Of a stretch of 64,000 nt of DNA, positions 1 to 9,757 are shown in pieces. Source of the stretch: Spirometra erinaceieuropaei (lineage: Eukaryota; Platyhelminthes; Cestoda; Diphyllobothriidea; Diphyllobothriidae); contig CACRXP010000050.1 of the NCBI GenBank assembly GCA_902702965.1, positions 145,556 to 209,555 on the forward strand, in the 5' to 3' direction. The notes under the pieces are model-generated. The model worked only from the letters and a program-made list of their open reading frames with translations, was not told the origin of the DNA and ran no database searches. How positions within the stretch are numbered: the first letter of the stretch is position 1; each line of letters starts with the position of its first letter. Both the position numbers and the translations under genes were made by a program.

Positions 1-1870
1 TTGTGGAGGGCAGGACGGCATGTACAAAGTGATATGATGCCACCTGGTGTGAGCGTGCTTAACCGGCCGTTGGTATAAAAAGTAATCCTGCAGCCAATCA
101 AAATTCCTTTAGTCGTATGGAGATCATGATTCTGAAAGCCGGCCTCTCTTCCATTGCGACCTGAGAACGCCAGTTGGAGCTTACTTTCTTTGAAAGGTCT
201 TCCAGCCCTAGCAATGCAAAACTCTGAAATGACCTGGTTGTAATCGCCAAATGGGCAGAATTAAAACAGTGGGCCAGCGATAAAATACAAAACTATTATA
301 AAGAGTCAATCCTGTCATTGTCCGAGCGAACATTTCTGAACTATATTCCTTGCATGGTTACCTGTGGCGCCATAAATTGCAGAGGTATTCAGTGTGTACC
401 CAATGTAGCTACCAAACACCGTGCAGTCGACTAAATGATCTCTAGGGATGATTCAATAAAAGACGAACCTTCGAAATGGGGGCATTGGCGTCTTGATCAC
501 AGCCGGGCATCCCTGAAACAACAATTTCGCGGATTGAATATCTCTGCGGGTCCACAATTACTCTTCAAGCCATGATGCGGGGAAATAACGCCATAATTCA
601 TGAGGTGAGATGAGTCGTAGATCTAATCGGCCTGCGATGTTAGGGATACTAACGTAGTTCAACAAAGACCGATAAGCCTAAACAAATGTGAGGCATGAGC
701 CTATTTGGATGAACTCCAAGCAATCGGGCACACGCGTCGGCCGAAACAGCGAGGGGGTGCTCACAGCATTACCCGGTTTCTGCTGACCGCGGAGTAATCA
801 GTGGGGAAGTTGATTTAACAAACGTCTAGGTCACCCATTCACAAGAGGACATGCCTTGATAATATGATAGCGCCAAGGTAGCTAATAGTAAGAACGCTGG
901 ATTCACCATATGAAACAATAATCGCCTGTCAAGGGCCTGTGGAGAACATGAAGAGGCGCAAACGAGTGCTGGAAAAATGCGTTCAGCTGTCGAGCCGATG
1001 CACCTTGGGCGACTACGGGCTGACCGCCACTCCGACCTCTGTGACAGGCAAAATATTTCGCCGTCGTGAAATGTGGATTGGAGCGGGGATCAGTAAACAC
1101 GTATTCATGGAATGTCCTCGCCTCCGTCGCATTCCGAATCATGACTGGAATGAACATGGGGCGATTTCTGACCCAAAAGCAGCCGATCCTCGGGGAGCGG
1201 TGGCAAAGTCTGGGCAATACTATGAAGTCCGTTACGCCTACGACTCAGCCCCGCCCTTGGGAGAGGGTATACTGTTGGCAGCCGGACAATCGTCAAGGTA
1301 GGGCAGAATGGGGCGTTCGATGTAGCAGCTGCAAAACCCTGGTCCACGAAATAGTGAAGCCTCCTAATAAGTGCATCCCTGCATCGACGGAGCCTACAGC
1401 TACCTGTTCGACGTTTCCTGGAATACGTACCTTCCAACAGAGGAGGCTTGCTGCTAACCAATGGAACTGGTTATTTGTGACTATCATTGCTTTATACAGC
1501 AGATTTGCTTCGAAACAACACCGCTTTACAATTTCTTGCTAAGATCTGCAAAGGTTAACAAGTCGTTTCGAAAAAAAGTCGACACGAGGCCAGAAAAAAG
1601 GGTCCATGTCCATTCTAATGCACAACGGCCAGTTAGGAAAGTACCATTTGATAAAAGCCTTATGTTCGATTATTTCAGTGTGATCTCAATCAAAAAGGCC
1701 GAAAAGAAGGGAACTTGTGGCGGGATGTTGATAACTGCATTGGTGACTGCAAAGCATCTTACCATAGAGAGCCAGGAACGGAAAGCATCAAATAAAACTG
1801 ATTTCAGCCCCTCGCCTGGGATCTGGAGGTTGGCAACTTGACTTCGAACGCTCCTGGAGGCCTTGGTCTC
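1..1870. other. no supported gene
   Basis: I recognise no gene, RNA or mobile element here. From about 900 to 1500 the base composition is more GC-rich and both strands happen to stay open for 100-150 codons in several frames. None of these translations shows a domain or a convincing splice pattern, so I treat them as a composition effect or as a decayed repeat. Confidence 0.6.
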
Positions 1871-1875
1871 CACTG

Positions 1876-1957
<82 letters not shown>

Positions 1958-1962
1958 CACTG

Positions 1963-2001
<39 letters not shown>

Positions 2002-2092
2002 TTCTTATTATTATTATTATTATTATTACTACTACTACTACTATTACTACTACTACCACAACAACTACTACTACCGCCACCACTACTATTAC
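1871..2092. repeat. (TAC)n trinucleotide microsatellite, interrupted
   Basis: About 220 bases are almost entirely TAC/CTA triplets. There is a pure core of roughly 27 units after position 1874, then blocks with CAC, ATT and ACA variants. All six frames are open through it, giving low-complexity translations (poly-Tyr, poly-Thr, poly-Ser, poly-Val) that are not genes. The pure core followed by a degraded flank is typical of an ageing, slippage-prone array. Confidence 0.97.
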
Positions 2093-3039
2093 AGCGTACT
2101 GGTTGTGCCGCCGACGAGTGATCCACGCCTGAGGCCATTGTCACCTAGCGTGTATTCAGCCCCGCAAAGAGCCAATTACGGGGGGGTCCACTTTACTGCA
2201 TCAAGAATAAGAAATGCGTTTCAAAATTCACCTGCCACCGTCAAGAGGACACTTCGGCACTGCCATAGTGACAACCAGAATTAGTTATTTCGGCATCTGT
2301 TGTCCTGGCCGCAACTTAACCGAAACTATGCTTTTAGGAAACGGAGGTTTTCCTCTTCCTCCCCGGTGAATCCTCGGCAGTTGACAGGAGTGAATCGATT
2401 TAGTCTCTGAGCTTTGAAACCAAGAAGCCCAACTCACAAATTCGAGAAGATGCAAAGCTCCGGCTGCCTACTTTTATTCATCACCAAGAACAGTAATGTG
2501 AAAGGAGCACTCCTGGCCGGCCTGCTTGTCGCACTTAGGTCGCGTCGGCCACTCTCCAGATGGACAGAACAACTTTGGCTGAAGTTGAATTGTCTCATTG
2601 TTTCTGAGATAACCCGCAGTCAAAGACGTTGGGTTCATAAGGGTACGGTTGCCCTCTATCCGTAAGAGGTACTATATTCTATGACTTGTCACTTCGTGAA
2701 AATGTGGCTGAAATATCTAGTAATTGGTTTGAGTACCGCCCTCAGTCCAGCGTTTCCCTGTTCCTAGACATAATAAATTGTCCTTTTCATGATTCGGGGC
2801 CAGCCTCAGTAATAACAATCCCTGTAACGTCAATAACGGGTTCAATCGCCGACCCCTCACATGGGGAAAACCAGAATTAGGCAACAACTTTACGGGCACG
2901 CCTACCGAGGTTCTAAAGTTAACAGGTGGCTGTCACAAACCACTGCTCGATCCAACCTGTAAACAGACACGTGGGCATAGCAGAGAGCTTTTCCCGCCTC
3001 GTGCTAGCCAATGAGAAGAGTGGTTTCACAAAAACTCAC
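2093..3039. other. no supported gene
   Basis: No domain or gene is recognised. The stretch around 2500-2560 weakly resembles part of the inverted arm of the Penelope-like element at 18.6-20.3 kb (shared GGCCGGCCT and GCGTCGGCC words in the same order), but the match is too short to annotate. The right end is the intron side of the minus-strand exon at 3040-3349. Confidence 0.5.
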
Positions 3040-3349
3040 CCATCCCCTGAAGGATCCGGCTCATTCTGCTGCTGTTGCTGCTGTTTTCGTTCGAGAGCTG
3101 CTCGGACGGCCATTGCGGCCGAAGTGGACGCTGAACTGCAGAAGGCACCCCTAAATCCCGTCGGCTGACGGATGCCCAACTGACGCATGAGGCGCAGTTC
3201 CTTCTGGCGCAGTTCGAAGAGACGTTGCTTCAATGCCTGACGGGCGGCACGGCTAGGCGCACCGTTCTTGATGGCTGCCAGACGTCTTAGAAGGGCAGAA
3301 ATACTTGACAAAAGTCCACGGACCTTGTCTGTCATTTGCATCCAACGCC
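3040..3349 (-). CDS. internal exon, basic coiled-coil-like segment with short polyQ; unknown protein
   Basis: I do not recognise the protein. On the minus strand an open frame of about 103 codons is bounded by good splice signals. The acceptor is a pyrimidine-containing stretch ending TCCTAACAG just before 3349. The donor is a near-consensus GG|GTGAGT, with the exon ending at 3040. The translation has a Leu/Arg-rich amphipathic part (LLSSISALLRRLAAI, then ALKQRLFELRQKELRLMRQL), which suggests a helix or short coiled coil. A Ser/Ala-rich stretch follows, then six consecutive Gln encoded by a CAG/CAA run (3066-3084), and an acidic end (NEPDPSGD). Codon third positions are more GC-rich than the flanking DNA, as expected of real coding sequence. 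The neighbouring exons are not identified, so strand and boundaries rest on the splice sites and composition. A start inside the exon (Met-Gln-Met near 3340) is possible but less likely than splicing. Function unknown. Confidence 0.55.
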
Positions 3350-3637
3350 CTGTTAGGACTAGTTGAAAGAATAATAAACCACCAGTCACGAAGGTGGGAA
3401 ACTTTATCCGATCGCCCTTACAATAACACAATGACCTCCCGTGATATCTGCGTTAACAACTATATTAAAAGTAACGAACTCAAAAGCAAACTTTTGAGTG
3501 CCAATTGGCCAGATCGGGAAGTATATCTGGACTCCAAAATAAAATGGTATCGGCGGCATACTTTTGATATGAGCTTATCCCTTTCCCTTAAGCAGTTTTA
3601 AAATGACATTATTTCACAGTTAACAAACTTTTTGGTA
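3350..3637. other. no supported gene
   Basis: AT-rich sequence upstream of the minus-strand exon, presumably intron. Nothing else is recognised. Confidence 0.5.
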
Positions 3638-3806
3638 TTCAGAAGACCACTAGGCGAGCATACGTTTGCTTTTGACAAATTATCGTCAAGTCAGTACATT
3701 TATATGGGACGGGGTAGAAGTAAGAACATGCCAGACAGTTTGTCGAAAGTGAATATATGTTCGGCAACTAGTCTTCTGACTACTGCCATGGAAATTTTCG
3801 CAACTC
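3638..3806 (+). repeat. interspersed repeat 'Y', plus-oriented copy
   Basis: The segment from ATTCAGAAGAC through GGCGAGCATACGT and TATATGGGACGGGGTAGAAG recurs, diverged, at 17741-17853 in the same orientation, and inverted at 9641-9757 and 18112-18201. Its end (CTTCTGACTACTGCCATGG, then AAATTTTCGCAA) matches 21868-21917. No coding potential or terminal motif was recognised, so the class of element is unknown. Confidence 0.6.
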
Positions 3807-6800
3807 TTTTCAGTCCATACAAGTTGTTTTATATCGCTCTCGGTAGACGAGGACTGGGCAGGTGGTTCCCTTACGTCCATCCTCTACTGGTCCCAGCATA
3901 TTGTATGCGCAAGTGCTTCATGTATTCATACTTTCCAAACAAATCTTGATGGCCTAGGTGACCTTTAGATATGCATTTATAAAATAAGATGGGCTCCACT
4001 TTAAGTATTCTTGAGGATGGTCGATTACAAACGAAGCGATCCTAATATGCGTACTAGAGTACGACAGCGGGACATGGTCCCTCTCGGTGGTTAATGTGTT
4101 TTGAGCCACAACGACCAGTCCTAGGGTAAAATACGTTAAGATGTGTGGAATACCTAGCGAATTTACGACTACATGTGACGGAAGTCGCATTGTTGGCATC
4201 TACGCGTCGAATAAAATACCGATACTTTCTCGGAAATATGCGTCATGTTGACTAGCGCATTAACCTGCATGTAGGTTGGACACCGTTTTCAAGAAGTTCG
4301 GAAAATGGCGACGAAACCGTTCTAAAAATGTAGTGACGGACATAGTCACTGATCGACGTATGCAGGGTTTGATGCAACCGCTTCTTGGTACCAGACTGGC
4401 GCTGTTATATTTGTGAACAAACTGCAATCCCACCACTTCACGTAATCAGACAATACTATTTTAACAAAGTAGTGGATAGCGTTGGTCAAGTAAATGCGTT
4501 TCCCGTCTCAGAGTGTCAGCTACCGTGCTCATCGGTCGCAAGTGCAGTTAGCACTGGCATATTAGTTGTCTCCAAAAGATCGTGCCTTCGATATTCTATT
4601 AAATCATCTAGTGGAACTTTAAATCGCTCAGATTGGACACGTAAAGTATGTTTTTGTATACGGAAAACGCGATGCATTCCCTTACCAATGCGCACTTTTC
4701 TGCAGATCTTTAAGATCCGGAATACGAATTGTCATAAATAGACTATATATGATCAAGTGCTACTCGGTAATGGTGTTGTACGGCAGCTATTTCCAACAGG
4801 TTGCGTCAGGAAGCTATCTCCGCCCAGCAAGCATCAATGTAGATTTTAAATAACGACGTCCCACGTAGATATGGCTGTGTCTATTGTTTGCATGGACACA
4901 ATTTGGGTCGCCTTTCTTATTCGACGTTCGTTTTCGCAAGATCCTCTACTAATAACGCTCCACTTTGTGGATTATTTCAAGGTGGTATTAGCGGAGGCTC
5001 GCCACAGAAACAGCCTTCGAAAAGTTGCGGTATGACTATTAATTTCAAACACTTGTCCAGATAATACTGCATGTACAACTCAGTAAAGTCGCTACTTCAT
5101 ATTGCATGGTAACGCGGAGAGTAAGTACATGGGCCTGGACAGAAAGTCTCACTAAGATGTGCTCTGAAATAGCCTGTTTATATACAATATATGTCAGTTA
5201 CGACACATTTATTAATGATACTACAGTTGAAAGCGGCCGTCAAAAACACTGAAAACCAGATATTATTTGAACACAGAATTTGCACGATAAGTTATGTTCA
5301 CAATAACATGACCATATTTCGCATCTAGATGTTCAAGTAAAGCGTTGGTTTACGGACTTTAATAAGACGCAAAAGCATGATGGTTAATTCCACCGTATAT
5401 GGTTCTTCCTATCATTGCATTTGCCCTGCATGCAAAACGTTTTTCAAAATGGGATTTTCATCTGTCCATTGTGCTTATAGCCCGCTGTTTACAGTAGACT
5501 TTTAAAATGTTTAATGGCGTCGACTGAAGACAGCCTAGTTTTGCGATTCATCTATTAAACATGCACTTTTTGCCCCGCATGAAAGCAACCGAAGGCCGAT
5601 TATCTGTTCGCTGCTGTTTTGGACGAAAAAGGAATCTCGCGCGTGTTCCAGCATCACTTAGGGAGAGGGTACACTTAGGAAGAGATCTGAGGATGTGTCG
5701 GAACAGAAGTGGTGTTTAAACCAAGTTCCAACTGCGACACTTGTGCCAAATTCCACACTTGTGCACAAAACAGGACGGCGGCCCATTTTTTGTGTGTTCA
5801 TAGAAGAACAATGTTCGTGATCTAACTTTTGCTCTCCATTCTGTCAAACGAGGTTTTGACAATTGATTATAAAACAGGAAAGTTTTTTGCGCCAGCCTTA
5901 TTTCATTCGGTTGTATGAAATCGGAGCGCTGATGTGCAATGTGCAGCTGCTGGCCAACAGGGATTTCTTAGGGAAGTCGGCTACATCGACTTTGTTTGGG
6001 AAACGTAGAGGATCATCGAGTGAACAACAAATTACGATTTTTTAAAGCTTTTAGATAGCCTAGAGATGCTCCGCCATTTACACTCAGAATTCGTGGCTGA
6101 ATCTTTTATGGATGTCGAAGTCGAGACGAAGTAATGGGTTTAATATGACAAGTTTTTAAAATTTCAAAATGTCATCAGTGGTTTATCAAACAGACCTAGA
6201 AGCGTTCTATGAATAATTTAAGTGAATTTCTATAGCTTAAAAACGTTAGAGATTGCCGCAAATCTTCTCTGGACCATTTCACACCAGGGTGGGGAGTATG
6301 AAATACTGAAGGTCAGTGCAGTGTGAAAATTCATCTCAAGTGATTGAATTTTTATTATCGCAAGGATTAATAATGAAAAAAACAGTGCCATGCTAGGTTC
6401 TGATCTGATTATATCTTAAAGGTCAGCTCTAAAGCCTAAAATAGTGAAACCGTTTTTGAAGCACTATCAGTAGTTTTCCGTCAGCGAAGGTACCCCTGTT
6501 CAATACATCAATAAATTTCAGTCAGTATCCAACCACCAATTTGATGAATTCCTTAGAATCAGAAAATGCAGTTCAAAACAATTAAACGCAGTTGCTTGTT
6601 AGTAAGTACTCCTTCCATTTTCATGCGGTTTTGCTGTCCGGCCGTTTGTAAGTAAGATAGTAATATATCTGTGCAATTATTTACTGTGCTGACATCAGCT
6701 ACTGCGGAATAATCGCAGTAGCTGATAGCTTTCAGTTCAAATATTCATATCAAATTTCGGAACGTGCCTAAAAAGGTCTGTTCTGAAGGACTTACTCCAA

Positions 6801-7284
6801 GTTCGCGCATTTATTTCCTCGGAAATTAAGCAAGGCAAGTAATGTGTCTGTAATAGTGGCTCGGTAAGGAAACACGAAAGCCAAAGCCCACCTGATGGAC
6901 AACTTCCGATGCGTAGGCACTATTGAGACCTTCTGGGTATCCAGGAGCGTGGTGCTGGAATGCCACATATCCTTACGAATGTGCCAGCTGTCAACGGCAA
7001 AGATAAATCGATTAACACCCATCGGGCTAGTACATATATATGCGAAAGTGGTCAAAAGAGGTCCCATCAAACTACCCTAAGCCACCGGGTCAAAATCTGT
7101 TAGCGAGAGCAGAGACGACTGCCTTATGCACACAAGAGAACCTGGTACAGGGGTTACTTATTCCGGGGAGCAATTGCGTTGAGAAAAAGAACCGAACATC
7201 TAAGAACTTTGTGGTATTACAAATTCTGACCCTCCTTACTGTCACCAATCAAAGGAGAACACTATTTTTACTGTTTAATGATAA
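3807..7284. other. no supported gene; AT-rich intergenic or intronic DNA
   Basis: No domain, RNA gene or convincing exon was found. Open frames are short and show no recognisable motif. A perfect 13-bp hairpin at 6694-6726 is listed separately. The stretch ends at the 5' terminus of the Helitron. Confidence 0.6.
6694..6726. other. perfect 13-bp hairpin with 7-nt loop
   Basis: ATCAGCTACTGCG at 6694-6706 is the exact reverse complement of CGCAGTAGCTGAT at 6714-6726, with loop GAATAAT. The stem is too short for a typical microRNA precursor, and no T-run follows that would suggest a terminator. It could be a relic foldback end or a structured RNA element. Confidence 0.7.
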
Positions 7285-7302
7285 TCTATATATATAAAAA
7301 TG
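7285..7302 (+). repeat. Helitron 5' terminus
   Basis: The element starts TCTATATATATAAAAATG directly after an A at 7284. A TC start followed by TATATATAAA is a common Helitron left end. It fixes the left boundary of the element. Confidence 0.8.
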
Positions 7303-8099
7303 GAAGGTTTTTTTTTCTGTGTTATATCTAATCTCCGAAAGTGCTGCACCGATTGCGCTGAAATTTGGACACAACCCGACCCGCGCATAGGGCCGGGTTT
7401 TTGGCTGTTCAATTGTGTAATTATGCCGATGGTATGCCTGTGATGGGTAAAAAACTGGATATTTTCCGGCATAACAACGCCACCAGCTGCGGCCACTTGA
7501 CCTACATCGCGCGCGGACACATGTGCGCCCACACTGCGGCCACTTGACCGACATTCGCTCAAACCCACGTGCTCCGCCCGACAGCCGCGCTCACCCCTCC
7601 ACCCACCCTGCAGGCACTTGAGCAGGCCCTCCACCCTCGCTGGGCCGATGCAATATGGGCCGCCAGAGCAAACCACCCACCCTGCAGCAAAAAAACACGC
7701 AACACTTGGACGCCACTTAAAATTGTCCAACAGTCCATATAGTAGGGCCGTCACCGCTGCCTCGGGGATGCTCGGGGGGTGAGGACTGGATGCAATTAAC
7801 ACCAGCGCCTATCCCCCCCCCCCCGCAAAACCCACATAATGGGGCTCTCGCCCAGTGTCCGCTCAGTGTTGTGCTGCTCGGCTTGCGGAAGCCCGGTTGC
7901 GGTCACGGCTACCGCGTTCTGCAGCTTCAGGCCTGCTTCGTTCAGCAACAGGATATACACAGCCGGCTGGGGGTGGCCGAATGGCGCCAGCGCGGAACAG
8001 CAGACCAGCGTCAAACACGACTCCGCGCTCAGCATGCACGCAGCCTGATGCTGTTGTAAACGACGGTACGACAACAACCGTTGGAAGACTAATGACTTT

Positions 8100-9260
8100 A
8101 CGGTAAGATGATACCATATATACCGGCAGTCGGAGACCGATTTCAACGCAACATCCATTGACTTATCGGGATGGTACCGATGGATATCACTTCGACGTTA
8201 AGATGATAAATCCAGTCATTTACGAGGTAACCCACATGAAATGCAGCGCAATGAACCACTACTCCTTCCGACTTATGATTCGACAGAATGTAAGTAATCC
8301 CCATTCGAAATGCAGTAAATTGCCTCAACAATGCATTGTGGATATGTATGCAAACATCGAAACTGAACGCCTGCTTTCATTCGCTTACATCAGACCAAGC
8401 TGCGCTCTGAAGGATACATTCCTTTGCATGATGCATTTGCAAACGACGGTAATACAGCAAAACGTTGTAAGACTAACGCTTTTGTCGTCCACATGCACAG
8501 AGAGTCCACGCCATATGTCCGAGTACGCTCGAGGTGCAATTGCTTACGGGGCGTCCAGACCTACTCATTACCTTTCAGTGTAATCCAGCTTGGGGGGATA
8601 TTCACTGGCTCTTACTTCCTGGGTAATCGTCGGTGGATGGGTATGACATCACAGCACGTGTTTTCAGGAAGAAACTGCAATCGCTGATGAACTTCATGGT
8701 GAAACACGAGGTGGTTGGGTCTGTGTGCTGCTGGATGTATTAGGTGGAATGACAAAAGAGGGGACTGCCCCATGCACATGTCCTGATCTGGCTCTATAAC
8801 AAGATCATTTCCAACGAAATCGACGACGCGGTATGCGCCCAATTACCTGATATCGACGTCGACAATGATTTTCATGAAGTTGTGGCGAAGAATATGATAC
8901 ATTGACCTTGGATGCACTGAATCCCAATTCGTCAACCCCCCCCGCTCCCCCGGCAAGATAGACGGAAGTCCCTTATACCGAAAATGATCAGCGGAAGACA
9001 TCGGCAAATTGGCAACCGTACGAATGCGAATCGGTGACTTAGAAGTCGGTAACCGCTGGGCGGGTTCGTATTCGCCTTTGCTTTTAAAAGTAAAACGCAG
9101 CTCACATAAACGTGGAAAACTGCCATTCCGGGAAATGAATTAGGTGCATTTGTAGGTGCGTGAATAAAGGCAGCCGTCACCACTTTTTTCAGAATTCTCC
9201 ATCGCGACTGGGTGCAGCAAACAATTGCCCTGCCTTCGACAGCGGCTAGAAGGACAATCC
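8100..9260 (+). pseudogene. Helitron Rep (HUH endonuclease) domain, frameshifted and with stops
   Basis: Pieces of the Helitron replication-initiator domain appear in the correct order across several frames: GYHFDVKMINP near 8185, FRLMIRQN near 8270, CIVDMYANIETERL near 8335, SPRHMSEYA near 8510, DITARVFRKKLQSLMNFMVK near 8645-8700, CCWMY, then QKRGLPHAHVLIWL. The HAH at 8771-8779 is the HUH metal-binding motif of the family. Later come NMIH, NPNS, RWAGSYSPLLLK near 9060 and HINVENCHSGK near 9105. In intact relatives the tryptophan before QKRGLPHAH is conserved; here that codon is TGA. Several frameshifts and at least three in-frame stops separate the blocks. No helicase motifs follow before the 3' terminus. 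The copy cannot encode a working protein; it is a dead derivative. Confidence 0.88.
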
Positions 9261-9366
9261 TGGGTTTCGCACACAATACGTACCGCCAACCGGTGGCCCT
9301 TACAGTTTTTCTTAATTGTGAACGTGCTCCTTCCTCATTCCCTTATTTCCGAATTCATCAGATTGA

Positions 9367-9397
9367 GCCACAGCAAAGCGTGGCGGGGTCCGGCTAG
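9367..9397 (+). repeat. Helitron 3' terminal hairpin and CTAG end
   Basis: GCCAC (9367-9371) and GTGGC (9380-9384) form a 5-bp stem around AGCAAAGC. Ten bases later the element ends CTAG (9394-9397), followed by T. A subterminal hairpin 10-12 nt before CTRR is the family's replication-termination signal. Confidence 0.82.
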
Positions 9398-9640
9398 TAA
9401 TAGATAAATTTAATGTCAATTTGGAGGCATTGTCAAAAAGGTATTGCATTGTCAAAGGCATTGCGCTGTCGTATTTTTACTCCGATGAATACCTTTAAGT
9501 TTTTTGACTAACTAAACACAGCAGCCACCAAGAGATCTTTTCATTCCTTTCTCTGGCCCTCACCAATAAATATCGCCAGTCATTTAATTTTAGCACAAAT
9601 ACCCCCGAAGTAAATGACCGCGGGCGTAAACCATGTCCTT
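9398..9640. other. no supported gene
   Basis: AT-rich flank between the Helitron and a copy of repeat Y. Nothing recognised. Confidence 0.5.
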
Positions 9641-9757
9641 ACAGGTTTCTCTTATCATTCACATGTTTTACTTGTACTCTGTTCCCAGATTAATGTACTA
9701 GCCAGACGAGAATTTACGGAACGCACACGTATGCTCGCCAACTGATCTTCTGAATCC
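9641..9757 (-). repeat. interspersed repeat 'Y', inverted copy
   Basis: The reverse complement reads ATTCAGAAGATC, GGCGAGCATACGTG, CTCGTCTGGC and AAGTAAAACATGTG, in the same order as the copies at 3638 and 17741. It is diverged and has no coding sequence. Confidence 0.55.

Larger units (their letters stand above)
7285..9397 (+). mobile_element. Helitron rolling-circle transposon, both ends present, internally deleted and decayed
   Basis: Helitrons transpose by a rolling-circle mechanism using a Rep/helicase protein, begin with TC, end with CTRR after a short hairpin, and insert between A and T without target duplication. All of these marks are visible. The 5' end is TCTATATATATAAAAATG, followed by the phrase GCACCGATTGCGCTGAAATT often seen at Helitron 5' ends. 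The 3' end is CTAG (9394-9397) preceded by a GCCAC/GTGGC hairpin. The flanking bases are A (7284) and T (9398). A broken Rep reading frame lies at about 8100-9260 in the same orientation. The element is 2113 bp, far below the 5-8 kb typical of autonomous copies, and no helicase domain is present, so it is an internally deleted, non-autonomous copy. The GC-rich block at about 7400-8060 between the 5' end and Rep is unexplained. Confidence 0.85.

Noticed and set aside
903..1542. Overlapping open frames of 100-158 codons on both strands
   Set aside because: They occur together in several frames of a GC-rich patch and carry no domain or splice support. This is a composition effect.
1670..2284. 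Proteins made almost entirely of Tyr, Thr, Ser or Val
   Set aside because: They are six-frame translations of the TAC microsatellite.
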